Part shown: positions 1 through 10,782 of the stretch, one piece after another | How positions within the stretch are numbered: the stretch's first letter is position 1 | Layout: each line of letters starts with the position of its first letter | NCBI GenBank assembly: GCA_964017195.1 | Contig: OZ024897.1 | Coordinates: 8,817,951-8,881,950 of the forward strand | Direction: 5' to 3' | Length of the DNA stretch: 64,000 nt | Source of the DNA: Siderastrea radians | Lineage: Eukaryota > Cnidaria > Anthozoa > Scleractinia > Rhizangiidae | Position numbers and translations under genes: made by a program | The notes under the pieces: model-generated | Databases searched by the model: none | Seen by the model: only the letters and a program-made list of their open reading frames with translations | Told to the model about the DNA's origin: nothing

Positions 1-2
1 TT

Positions 3-1807
3 GATATAGATGACGACCGTAGAATAATAATTGGGGGAGATTTCAATGTTATTTTAGACCCCGACCTTGATGGTTGGGGAGGCAAACCAAAATTAAAGGA
101 ATCAGTTAAGCAGATTGAAAATATTTGCTTACTGTACGATCTAGTAGATATTTGGCGACTTAGGAACCCAGGAATAAGACGTTTTACTTGGACACAGAAA
201 ACTCCCTTGATCCAAAGGAGGCTTGAGTTTTGGTTAACCGACAATGCCTTGCAAGAGGAGATTGAGCAGGTAAGCATTATTCCTTCCATAAAGTCTGATC
301 ACTCAGCAATTCTGTTGTCAATTAATGGAATAGAAGAAAAATCACACGGTCCTTCCTTCTGGAAGTTCAATGCAAGTTTATTAGATGACAATGATTATGT
401 AGCTCTAATAAACGATAACTACCAGGTTTGGGTTGAAGAATTTAGGGATATACAAGATCCCAGATTGCTTTGGGACCTTATTAAATACAAAATTAGACAG
501 GAGACAATTTCATACAGTAAACGCAAAGCGAGGGAAAGAAAGGCGAATTTGACAACTTTAGAGGAAAAATTGACAATCCTTCAAGAGCTATGTGATCAGG
601 ATCCATCAACGGATAATCTGAATAGGCTAGAGATTTTGAAAACCGAGTATGACCTTCAATATGAATACATTGCACAAGGCGCTATAATCCGATCAAGGGC
701 CAGATGGTACGAGCAAGGAGAGAAAAGCAACAAGTATTTTTTGAACTTGGAGAGCTCTAGGGGTAAAAAGAGCACAATCCGAAAGATTCTTAAGGAGGAT
801 CAATCTCTGACAACGAACCCCAAAGAAATAATGGACGAACTTAGAAGTTTCTATTCAAATCTTTACCAAGTGAACTCCACTAGAGAAAGTGAAGCCTCAT
901 TAGACGCATTCCTTAACAGCGTATCCGTACCCACATTGTCTGAAATACAGAAAGAGAAGTGTGAGGAAAAATTGACTATCGGTGAATGTTTCAACATTTT
1001 GAATGGTTTTCAAAAGAACAAAACACCTGGCAACGACGGCCTTGCAGCGGAATTTTACTTAGCCTTTTGGCCTATTCTTGGAAAACATTTAGTAGCTTGT
1101 CTCAATTGTGCACATAATCACGGAGAGTTATCTAACTCTCAGAAACAAGCGGTGATCACTTTATTAGAAAAGAAAGGAAAAGACAAAAGGCTGATCAAAA
1201 ATTGGAGACCGATTTCCTTAATTAATGTGGACACCAAAATTGCCTCTAAGGCGCTAGCTAAACGATTAGAGAATATACTACCTGACTTGATTCATTACAA
1301 CCAAAACGCTTATGTGAAAGGTAGATCAATATTTGACGCCATCAGGACAATTGATGATGTATCAGAATATACAAAATGTAGTGATCAGTCGGGTATTCTT
1401 GTAACAATTGATTTTGAAAAAGCGTTTGACTCTGGACCATAGATTCTTATTAAAGGTCCTTCGCACTTTCAATTTCGGACCATCTTTTATTCAGTGGATT
1501 CGCACCTTTTACTCGAATGTGTCTAGTTGCGTAATAAATAATGGTTTTGCGACAAGTTACTTTAATGTTGACCGTGGTGTGAGACAAGGGGATCCCTTAT
1601 CCCCTCTCTTGTTTATTCTTAGTTTAGAAGTTCTAGCTTGTAGTATTCGACAGAATGATAAGATTCAAGGGATCAAAATTGAGGATGAAGTTGTGAAAAT
1701 CTCTCTTTTCGCCGATGACATGACATGCTTTTTGAGAAATAAGTTTTCATATGAGAACCTGATTGTTAATTTAGATTTGTTTTCGAGATTCTCAGGTTTA
1801 AAATTAA
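3..1807 (+). pseudogene. LINE ORF2, endonuclease C-terminus and reverse transcriptase (broken)
   Basis: The frame is open from base 3. It shows the endonuclease motifs GGDFN, DIWR, FTW, an RLEFWL segment and SDHSAI, then RT motifs: NWRPISLINVDTKI, a QNAYVKGRSI segment and TIDFEKAFDS. The frame breaks at about 1438, where two bases are missing compared with the expected FDSLDH. RT continues in another frame with RQGDPLSPLLFIL and the FADDM catalytic box, ending at SGLKL. There the TTAA element interrupts it. The product would have nicked target DNA and reverse-transcribed its own RNA. The frameshift makes this copy non-functional. Confidence 0.88.
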
Positions 1808-2718
1808 AGACTCTCTGTCGACCACAATGCAACGCGCGCCTAAACGGAGGTTTCGTGGACCACGAAACACCAAAGTTTTGCGTCGGCATTTGAAGGCTGT
1901 GGAAATCTGCCTTCATCCAAGTCATCCTTCCATAGAATGGATAGAGATTTTCTTATGGAGCTATGAAATTTATCAGGGAACTATTGGAGCAGTGGTGATT
2001 TAAAAAAATGTTTTATTCTTCGGGTCACAAAAGTGACATTCGGACACTCGATGTTTCGCACAGCTCTCAACCGACAAGCGAGATCAGGCGGAAAGTTTTT
2101 TATTTATACCTCATATCAGAATAATGTGACTATGGACGATCCAGTGAGTTCATAGGGAAAAATAACAAAATTCTTATGGTTATGCGGAACTGAATGTGAG
2201 TGAATATCAAACTGACTACAGTGATAAATGTTTCTGTAGATCGGACGTGACTGGGTATTCAACACACCCCGCGGGGGACAAATCGCGGTTTTGCAACCGT
2301 TAGTGATAAAATAATGTCAATTGCTTTTGCTCTACACGCCTTTCGACATTTTAAAGTGGGGTGTATTAAGGTATAAGTGCTGTTGAACATAAAGGAATGA
2401 GCGAACTCATGACCCGGCCGATACACTAAAAACCAAATGCGCTATGTCAATTTGAAAAGATTTCTCTGACTGCGTGACGTGTAATGACAGTCTACGATGA
2501 ATCGTATTTTATTACAGTTATCTACAAGACTTATAAACCATAAAATTTAGCTCTTACTTCTATTGACAAAACGTATACGCCTAACGAAGTGAACAACTTC
2601 ATTTCATTTCTTGGCTGCTAAAGGGCTCAAATCTAGCCATTTTATCACAATGTTCTCTTTCCAAAGGAATCAAAACATAAACAAACGCGCGCATTGCATT
2701 GTAGTCGACAGAGAGTCT
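1808..2718. mobile_element. 911-bp TTAA-flanked inverted-repeat DNA element
   Basis: The ends are inverted repeats of about 32 bp with two mismatches, starting AGACTCTCTGTCGAC on each side. They are flanked by TTAA at 1804-1807 and 2719-2722. Removing the element plus one TTAA restores the LINE reading frame exactly (SGLKL joined to NEEKTEF), which confirms the boundaries. No open frame longer than 90 codons lies inside, so it is non-autonomous. TTAA duplications occur in piggyBac and Kolobok elements. Because the site is palindromic, a TA duplication cannot be excluded from this copy alone. A second right end of the family is at 25043-25128. Confidence 0.9.
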
Positions 2719-4281
2719 TTAAATGAGGAAAAAACAGAATTTTTTTGCTTAGGAGTCCAAAATTTATCTAAATCGCTTTCCTATGAATTTAAACACTCAA
2801 TTAAGATTTTAGGCGTACACTTTGACTATGATGAGCTTTCTAGGAAAAAGGCTAACTTCGAAGCAATCATTAAGTCTATTTAAAAAACATTAGGCATGTG
2901 GAAATGGAGGGGACTCACACTTATAGGAAAAATACAAATCGTTAAATCTTTTGCTATTCCGAAATTTATGTCGAAAGCTTCGCTTATTCATGTCTCTAAA
3001 GATCTCATACAGGCAGTCAATAAAGAACTTTACAGTTTTATGTGGAAAGGAAAGGATAAGGTTAAACGGTTAGCCTTGATTAATGACATTGAAAATGGAG
3101 GGCTAAAGATGCTGGATATAGAATCTATGGTTCTAGCGCAAAGAACGATGTGCTTGAAGAAGTATATTGAGGACTATGTTAGTCCCTGGAAGATTTTCTT
3201 AAACCACTATTTGAAAAAATTAGGGGGAAAGTTCATTTTGCAGTGTCATTTTGATTGCCAAAAATTGCCCATATTTTTACCCGAGTTTTACAAAGATTGT
3301 CTTGCTGCGTGGTCAACTCTTTCAAGTAAAGAAGTGTGTTCGTACGAGGATGTTATGAACCAATATTTGTGGAATAATAAAAACACTCTATGTGAAAGTA
3401 AATCTTTATATTATGCCTTTTTTCACATAAACTGTGGGATTAGCAAAATCGGAGATTTAGTCTCTAAAGACAATACGTTTCTGGAAAGTGATAAAATTCT
3501 CAGGTCAAAACTATCCCCTAGTCAATACTTCCTTTTAATGGGAGTAGTCAGTGCCATTCCAAAGGAATGGCGCTCCATTATCAAGGGTGAGAGTTTATAC
3601 TGTGAGACACATCCCTGCCCTGCAAATTCTTTTGAAGTGCCAATAAAGGGGGAAATGTTGGATATTTCTAGCATTTCCTCCAAAATTGTTTATGAAGAGT
3701 TTCTTTCTCGTAAAGTTATTCCTTCTACTGCCCAAAACAAATATAAAAAAGAGTATCCAAATCTCTCCGTCGATTGGAAGAAAATCTATTCTCTAGCGTT
3801 TAGCGTTACTTTGGATACAAAGTTAAGAGCTTTTCAGTACAAATTGCTAAACCGTATTGTGTATACTAATGACAGACTTTATAAATTTAAGATTGTAGAC
3901 TCACCATTATGTGCTTTCTGTAACTCTGAAAATGAATCCCTCGAGCATTTATTGTTTCTTTGCAAAGCAAGCGAAGTATTCTGGAAAGAGGTATTGTCGT
4001 GGTTGGCCATCCATAAGAATGAACTTTTAAATGTTTCTCTCACTGATGTTTTATTTGGTAAATTCGATATTGATGAAGACTTTATGGTAGTTAACCATGT
4101 TCTTCTTCTTGGAAAATATTTTTTTTATAGGTGTAAGCTTGATAATATTAAACCTTCTTTGGCAGTTTTTAAGGCTAAGTTAAAAGCTACTTTAAATTTA
4201 GAATTTTACATTGCCAGGAAAAAAGGCACACTCGCTGAACATGACAGAAAGTGGAATATCTTTATTCCTGTATTAATTTAG
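2719..4281 (+). pseudogene. LINE ORF2, C-terminal part (broken)
   Basis: This continues the LINE protein after the inserted element: NEEKTEFFCLG, then an RT-thumb-like segment with KILGVHFDYDE, an in-frame TAA at 2881-2883 (reading KSI-stop-KTLGMWKW), and a long open stretch to 4281. Near the end is a Cys-Cys-His-Cys motif (CAFCNSE, EHLLFLC) followed by a Trp, the zinc motif typical of L1 and Tx1 ORF2 C-termini. The single stop is the only lesion in this part, so decay has been moderate. Confidence 0.88.
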
Positions 4282-5392
4282 ATAATTTCCCTTTCCATTC
4301 TACCATTTTAAAAACCCAACAAATATATATTGTTTTTTTTTTAAGGTCACTCTTTTTTTTCGAAACCTGTTTTTTTAACCTTTTGTTTAGAAAGCTGGTG
4401 TTTGCATTGTTATGTTTCCGTTTTCTTTCTGCTCTCCATAGCATAATATACTTGTATTTGGTATTACTGTAACGTGCACATGTTTGTAGTAAGTAATGTT
4501 AGGCTTGTTAGTATTTATTTTTATTGTAGTAGTGTAAGTACCGTCCGGACTGTAAGTAATGTTTTTTTTTCTCTTCTTTGTATTGTTGTATTGTTTTGCT
4601 GTAATGGCAAGAAATAAAAATTTGCAAAAAAAATAAACAAATAAACAAATAAAAAAAATAACACCAATGAAAGTACACTGCCCTTATGGTTTCTTCCCCT
4701 CAAAATACAACCACATTGCGGGTTGGAGTCGAAAACAAACCAACATAAGCATTAAGCATGTCCGTCATGGTTTGCACAGTGACTGTAACAAGTATCAGTG
4801 TTAAGTATGTGCCTTCCTGATTTACCTGTAAGTTTTTTAACAGTTGTTGTACTGCCCACTGTTCGTCTTCACTGTACGTCTGATGAAGAGCCTCGTCGTC
4901 ACGGCAAACGTCGTCAATCACATACAGCAGCATCATGGGCACTGCAATCGGGTTTGCTTCCTCCTGTCCAGACAGCTTGGGACGACCCAACTCCGTGTCA
5001 TCACTTCGTGCCCAATGAGTTACCAGAGATAACATCTTAACGGCTTCCTCCTGAAATTTAGAAAATTCCAAGATGTCGTTACAACAATAAAAGTACCAAC
5101 AACAAGTTAAAATACTTAAATTGAAGGACAGCAGCAATGCCAGCAACAAGGCAACAGGAAGAACGCAAACAACGTGAAACATCAATCCACATAAAACATT
5201 TGACTTTTAACTTTTTGACTTTTTAACTCTCCTAATGTTGATTTGTTTGCTAATGCCAATTTGACTGTTTTCTCTGAATTTAGCTTGTTTGCCAGATGGA
5301 CAGTGCATTTCCTAAATAAGTACATTTATAAACCTTGCACTGCTGTCTGAATATCTGTCTTAGCAACATGGATTTTGTTTTTATAACAGCTA

Positions 5393-5568
5393 GCCTGCGT
5401 AGCAAGCGTTTCCGTAGGTTTTCCCGCCCGTTCGAGGCATTTGGCGGCGCGAAGAGTGGGGCGAGCACAACCTTGCTCGCACTTTTTTTGTGCTCGCCCC
5501 AATTTTCGTGCGTTCAAAAAGAGCTTCAAACCTGCGGAAAGTCGTACGGAAACACTTGATACGCAGGC
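5393..5568. mobile_element. 176-bp inverted-repeat element with TA duplication
   Basis: The ends read GCCTGCGTA and TACGCAGGC, with longer imperfect complementarity (AAGCGTTTCCGTA against TACGGAAACACTT), flanked by TA. The middle holds a second short hairpin (GGGGCGAGCACAA, TTGTGCTCGCCCC). It lies in the intron between two exons of RENBP copy A and is missing at the matching place in copy B (near 62000), so it inserted after the duplication or was lost from B. The TA flank suggests a Tc1/mariner-type MITE. Confidence 0.8.
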
Positions 5569-5874
5569 TATATGACAGCGATCTAATAGCGGTGTCAATC
5601 TGTGAATTTGATTCGGCAATTGCGATTCGAATTAAACCGCTTACCCTGTACTTTGAAAAGTTGCTAGCTCTCGCTAATTCAGCCATTGCTAGAACGTAGA
5701 AGTACTCGGTAAAGAGTGTCCTTTGAATCTTGATCGGCTGCTCCTCAGCTGTGACTTGAAAGTAACATCTTCCACCTTCAGGTCTCTTGATGTGGTTTAG
5801 AAGAAATTCACCACCTAGACGACACAAAAACTGATATTTGTGAAAGAAAAATACTATTCTATCTTACCATTACG

Positions 5875-6162
5875 TAGCCTGAGAAAACAGCCGACGTTTC
5901 GCAAGGTCGCCACTTGAGCCCTCGCAAAACGATGTCTGAGTAACTAACCGGAAGTGCCGAAATTCCATACTGATGACGTTCACTACCCAGGTCTTGGTAG
6001 TACATCTGATTGGTTGAAAGAAAATTCCAACCAGTCAGAAGCACTACCTAGATCTGGGTAGTGAACGTCATCAGTATGGAATTTCTGCACTCGTTACTCA
6101 GACGTCGTTTTGCGAGGGCTCAAGTGGCAATCTCGTGAAACGTCGGCTGTTTTCTCAGGCTA
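5875..6162. mobile_element. 288-bp foldback element with 9-bp target duplication (copy A)
   Basis: The arms start TAGCCTGAGAAAACAGCC and are complementary over about 120 bp, with a short loop. The flanks are ACCATTACG (5866-5874) and GCCATTACG (6163-6171). The matching element in RENBP copy B has GCCATTACG on both sides, so the duplication is 9 bp and one base has mutated here. A 9-bp duplication suits a Mutator-like MITE; this is inference because it has no coding capacity. Confidence 0.85.
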
Positions 6163-7404
6163 GCCATTACGTTAGTAAGATAGTATTGTGTTAGTATTCT
6201 ACGATTTAACAGTGACAGCAATATTTGCTGTATCAAAACTGTTTAAAAAATGAAAGCAGTTTGCTATATACAACTTGCGCATGCTCAGCCGAGTTATAAT
6301 GCACTTAGCCTTCATGACTCTATGACTTTTCTCCGTACATGTATATTGTCGAGTATTTAACGAACACTCGAGATAGATACGAAAACCACTCGTCTGGGCG
6401 TCATGCTTCTCCACGCATTTGTCCCAACATTATTACAAGCATTGTTTCAGTTTGCTTTTGTAGTTTTTCTTGTTTTCGGTAACCTTAGTTTTTCTGGGAT
6501 CAGCTGTTATTACTTATTAAAAACCTGCCAATGGCATGTCATCATGGCCTAGGGGATTACCTCCGCGCCTTCTTTGTTTAAGGAAGGCCACTGTGGAAAC
6601 GTATTGTATTTGGGGATTAAAAGGTTACTTTAGTTCCTGTGCTTTGAAAGCGAAAGCAGTTTCCATTCTATTCAACTGAACAAAATCATGGCCAGGGGCA
6701 TTTCTGCCTTTACGCGAAATACGCAAGTGCGTACCAGAATTTTTCCCCCTTCGGGATTGTAATTAGTTTTTATGTGTGGTTGTCTCGAGTTAACTTTCAG
6801 TTGCCTAGAAAATAAGAGAGCATCAGTACTATTACGTTACGGAAAAGACTGTTATAGACCAAATCAGGAAATATCGTTATCGCAACACCAGAGTCGTGAG
6901 GGTCGTGTGTTCTTGCATCCACAACCAGTCAACTAGTCTTTAAAGTCCCATCAGAAGTACCACTTGAGCACTTAACGTTTACTGGTGTACTTGACGAAAC
7001 CGAATGTAGTACGTGTAATTGTAGTGGACAGGAAATTAAACATTGCCGGCTGAGAAACGCAGTTAGCCTGAGACAATATGGGAGAACGAGATGATGATTG
7101 AAACGATTAATGTGTTTCTGACTGTAATCAGTGCAATTCAGTGTCACCCTAACTTTGTGCGTACTGCCAAAAAAATGCCCGGGAACGCCCCAGAAGGCCA
7201 TTAAAAAACACTGACAGTCATGAAATATCATGGCAAATACCTGATAATGCGGCTTTTAGCATCTTTGCATTGCCGTATTTGGCAGTTTCATTGTAAAGCT
7301 TCGAGTACATCCACACCTACAAAACAAAACAGCGACTGTGTTATTATCAGCGATAAACTGTGGCAGTCCCGGGCATTAATTTGCATAAACTAAGTAGGCG
7401 TATT

Positions 7405-7770
7405 TCAGGTGTTCAGGAGGAAGAAAACCTCTATACGTCTTAAATTTTGAACGCATGTTTCAGTTGCTGTAGTTTCTGGCATTCATTTAATGGGGTAAAT
7501 TTCCTCGTTAACAAACGGATTCCATGTTGCCGTGAGTCTGTTCAGTCAGAATAGATCACAGATGACGTCAAAATGTGGTAAGAACGAAAAAGTGGCATAC
7601 GAGGCACAGCCGAGCGTGTCACTGATGTTCTTACCACATTTTGACGTCATCGGTGATCTATTACTGAGACTATTACAGACGTACAGCAACATGGAATCTA
7701 TTTGTTTTATGAATAAAGAGACAAAAGGTGCCAGTGATGACGTGATTTATGCGTCTGTCCTCTAATAGAT
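7405..7770. repeat. Repeat block in copy A intron: dispersed repeat plus palindrome
   Basis: Bases 7415-7500 resemble 49478-49560 (shared CTTAAATTTTGAA and CTGGCATTCATTTAAT), so this is a dispersed repeat. Bases 7553-7659 form a palindrome with 33-bp arms (AGATCACAGATGACGTCAAA and its complement). No counterpart is seen in the matching part of RENBP copy B. No gene is seen here. Confidence 0.65.
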
Positions 7771-8428
7771 CATAGCTACAAACCAATAAAAATGCGCGTA
7801 GAATTCAGCATATTATATTCAGAACCGTTTATTGATGCTCATATTTTATTCCTAGAAAGTTTTTGGAGTATATTTCGGCACCCTGTGTCTTATAATGTGC
7901 ACCGTGTCTGAGAACAGAATCCCCTTTTCGCCTTGTTTTCGGGCATCCCAGAAAACCATTGGGTAGTATCGTTCATGGTTCGCCCGACATAGGTGTAAAC
8001 GTACGCCCTCTCCCGCCGCAACACACAACAAGGAAAGGAATTTTTATTTGGGGGGGACGCACTTGGGAGGGAAAAATATGTAATAAATGTACTAGTAGTA
8101 ATCAAAGATTAAGAGAGTGCGTTCGACTGGTTGCATTCTATCAGACAGCCAACACTTCTGGTTCCCAAGTTGTCACCAAGGAGATGTAAGCCTTTGAGTC
8201 CTTTGCTTTCCCTTAAATGAAAGCACGGGTCTTTGGCGTGGGGTTTTTGTTAAACGAGCTCGGGGAATGCACTACGACTGATATATTATTTCAGATACAT
8301 TTAAAGCGAACAGCAGAAATAGGAAAAAGATATCATCTGAAACGTAGTGAGTGAGTTATATAGGGTTTTCACTATTTTTGGCAAAGAGATGCTAAGATGC
8401 TTCTCCTTAATCAACAAACTTAAAGGTC

Positions 8429-9100
8429 AAATAAACCCAAATTTTGATAATTCCGCTTTAGCCGTTTAAACGCGTCTTGACACAAAAAGAAATCATTATG
8501 AAGCCAAACTGGACCGAAATTTTCCTTCCTGACACCTTAAAGGGAGTAATAAAGCCAAAAGTACGAAGATATCCGAAGGTTTCACGAAATCGTTTCTGAA
8601 ATGACCGCGCGCTTAAATGGTCACCTCTCACTTTACACCGAATATATTCTAGTGCAAGACAAAGAGGCTCGCCAAAATGAATATAAATCGATCCAATGTC
8701 TGCACAAACCGCAAGCAGTATACACGGCACAAATTGAGTCGAAAATAATGAAAGCTAATACAGACTAGCAGGTATATAATGGATTTGACGCCATAGTACA
8801 AAAAGCCCGCGAAGAACTTCAAGAAGGGGTTTGGCGCGCCCCTACCCTCCTCGTCCGTGCTGCGTTTGCTATCTTGGGCACTCTTCGATCTGGATTTGTC
8901 CCAGCTGCTGCCCGCACCTCATCAATAACAATACACTGGGCGGAATATTACACTATAATCCATTCTTTTTTCAAGCATTTGCACTTGCTATTATGTTCCT
9001 AAGCGCGTTGTTTTCTTTTGTTTTTTTTTTTAATCATTCATTTTCCCGGATTCTTTTGTGCTCTTAATTGTTATTTAGGAACGTCTTATATGATTACATT
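8429..9100. other. No gene recognised
   Basis: Homology to RENBP copy B ends at about 8428, at an ACTTAAAG sequence, roughly 25 bp before the position of the exon present at 63740-63815 in copy B. What follows is not in copy B. The part at 8885-8960 resembles the sequence just after the DIRS-type element (near 16100-16150: a run ending GGCGGAATA and TACACT), so it may be a fragment of a related element end. Nothing coding was recognised. Confidence 0.5.
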
Positions 9101-9106
9101 GTGACT

Positions 9107-10180
9107 AGGCCTCGGTCAAATGGATTCGACATCATTCTAATATCGTTGAATACAACTTTGTTGGAAGATGTTAAACGAAGTGACCACACCAATTCATATA
9201 TCTTATTAGATGTTTCGTTTTGAAGTATCGCCGTATATTTTACGAGCTGTGCTGTATTTTGACAAGCCCGCAGGGCGAGTGAAAATACAAACAACGAGTA
9301 AAAATATATAGAGGATATTATACGGTATTTTGGAGGGGTTAAAGCCATATTTTACGAGCGAGCGCAGCGAGTGAGTAAAATATTGCTTTTTACTACGAGA
9401 AAATAAAATTCATATTTTCAAGCCGCCGTGTAATTTTCTTTTCTTTTTATAGACAAAAGTACTTTTGCACAAACAACAGTGCAAGAGAGGGAAATGACGT
9501 CATCGATACCTCACTTGTGAGGACATGGAAAATACGCCGCTCGAGTCCCGGATGTAGTCAGTGTAGCTTCGTATGAACTTCACGAGCGGCCTATTTTCCA
9601 CTTAAACACTCTTGTCCGATATGATAAACGGCGATACTTCACACCCAAACATCTAATGAGAGATTTATTATCCAACTTAACCTTTTTCAACCTCTTTCAG
9701 TAACTTGAAAGAAAACTACACGAGCACAGTACTGTACAATAACCAACTGTACAATATCGTGGGATGTTTGTACTCATTTCGCGCGCTATCTCTACGTACA
9801 ATAACTAATGCAGTTGGATAATAAAATATTGTTATTCACACCTGAGAAGAAAGGGAAGGTGAATTAACATCATTCAACAGGGTGACCAAAACCGCTCAAC
9901 ATGTTGAATTGAGCAATATTGAACAGTGTTGAGAAATATTGACACAACGTAATTAAACATCAATCAACAGGGTGACCAAACGCGCTTTACTAGTGTAAGG
10001 CCTTGGTCAAATGGATTCAACATCATATGACATCGTTGAATACAACTTTGTCGGTACGATGACATGGGCATGTTGACGAGGTGGCTTAACTCCTGGGAAC
10101 CAAACGGAAAAGAATCACCACTATTCAACATCATTCAACAGGTTGGCCAAACGCATTTTATATGTTAAATCGGCAGGTTC
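9107..10180. repeat. Nested inverted-repeat elements
   Basis: An inner element at about 9203-9660 has ends TTAGATGTTT and AAACATCTAA with a second paired block GAAGTATCGCCGT / ACGGCGATACTTC. Around it are repeated blocks of another family. GGCCTCGGTCAAATGGATTC near 9109 recurs as GGCCTTGGTCAAATGGATTC near 9999, and the phrase CAACAGGGTGACCAAA or close variants occurs near 9880, 9966 and 10138. The inner element seems to have landed in or beside the outer one. No coding frame is supported. Confidence 0.6.
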
Positions 10181-10551
10181 TAAAACCAGAAGCACGAGAA
10201 CATCCCAGAACACCACGTAACACCACATACCCGGGAGCACTTGATCCATGTTTGGGTATAGGGGCTCCGTTGAGGGTTTGAAACCTTACCCTGTTCCGTG
10301 AAGGACAATACCTTCCATTTTAGGTTCCCGTTATTGCATAAGCCATATTTAACGCGACAATCGCACTGACCATACCTTAAGACAGACTCGCATAAAATTA
10401 TCCACCCTGATTAGGACAGAGAGGCTACCCAGTCCAGCGGCAGGTCTCCGTATAGGCCGTATAGGCCATATCATCTATAAGGGAGTACAACCCCCGCGAC
10501 AACATAACACGGGAACAGTACCCACCCAAGGACTAGATTAAGCCTAGTTAG
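10181..10551. other. Unassigned sequence before the DIRS-type element
   Basis: No open frame or clear terminal repeat was recognised. It may belong to the outer flank or 5' end of the DIRS-type element, but it has no second copy in the window to test that. Confidence 0.4.
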
Positions 10552-10741
10552 TCCTATGCACAGTCATGTAAATATGTATATTCCGCCGAGATTAGGTCAT
10601 TAATCACCTTCAGCACGTGCAGAGCAATGTGTTGCAATAGGACTTGTTGCTCATTGGTCGCTGGGTAATATAAAGGGAAAAGGACGCTCATAACTCGTGG
10701 TTAGTTAATTCAAACCGACGAAGAGGGAACTTTAGTTGGCG
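10552..10741 (+). repeat. Left direct repeat of DIRS-type element (A1)
   Basis: This 190-bp block begins TCCTATGCACAGTCATG and ends TTTAGTTGGCG. It differs from 15729-15918 at about three positions (one in GCTCATTGG, two in AACTCGTGG). It contains ATATAAAGGG near 10668, which could be a promoter-like box 110-120 bp before the gag ATG at 10783; that role is inference. Confidence 0.85.
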
Positions 10742-10782
10742 TCGTCTTTGTTTCCATCAACCCCGGCTCGAACTGTAGATTC

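Larger units (their letters stand above)
1..4657 (+). mobile_element. L1/Tx1-type LINE, 5'-truncated by the window edge, inactive
   Basis: The order is endonuclease C-terminus, reverse transcriptase, C-terminal zinc motif, T-rich 3' UTR and an AAATAAAC-type tail at about 4609-4657. This is the layout of a non-LTR retrotransposon that encodes an apurinic-type endonuclease. Three lesions kill it: a 2-base loss near 1438, a nonsense codon at 2881-2883 and insertion of a 911-bp element at 1808-2718. Just past the tail, unique sequence resumes that matches the RENBP duplicate near 55540, so the LINE inserted into the intron downstream of the partial RENBP copy. The 5' end and its target duplication lie outside the window. 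The L1/Tx1 assignment rests on the endonuclease motifs and the C-terminal CCHC motif. Confidence 0.9.
4826..7316 (-). pseudogene. RENBP: Partial duplicate of N-acylglucosamine 2-epimerase gene (RENBP copy A)
   Basis: Three exons on the - strand match exons of the right-hand RENBP gene one for one: 7241-7316 (76 bp, [10 protein letters not shown]), 5645-5814 (170 bp, GGEFLLNHI to SKYR) and 4826-5050 (225 bp, EEAVKM to KNLQ). Lengths, phases and splice sites are the same as in the other copy, and no stops occur. The upstream exon ([17 protein letters not shown] in the other copy) is absent: homology stops at about 8428, close to where that exon should lie. Downstream, homology stops at 4658 where the LINE begins. 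A Cys in the conserved TECFY motif is Tyr here (TEYFY). I call it a pseudogene because an exon is missing, but parts could lie beyond the left edge. Confidence 0.75.

Noticed and set aside
4798..5040. + strand frames over RENBP copy A, and their twins at 55661-55918
   Set aside because: They are antisense shadows of the 225-bp RENBP exon in both copies.
5875..6162. hAT classification of the foldback element from an apparent 8-bp duplication
   Set aside because: Comparison with copy B shows a 9-bp duplication and ends that are not hAT-like.
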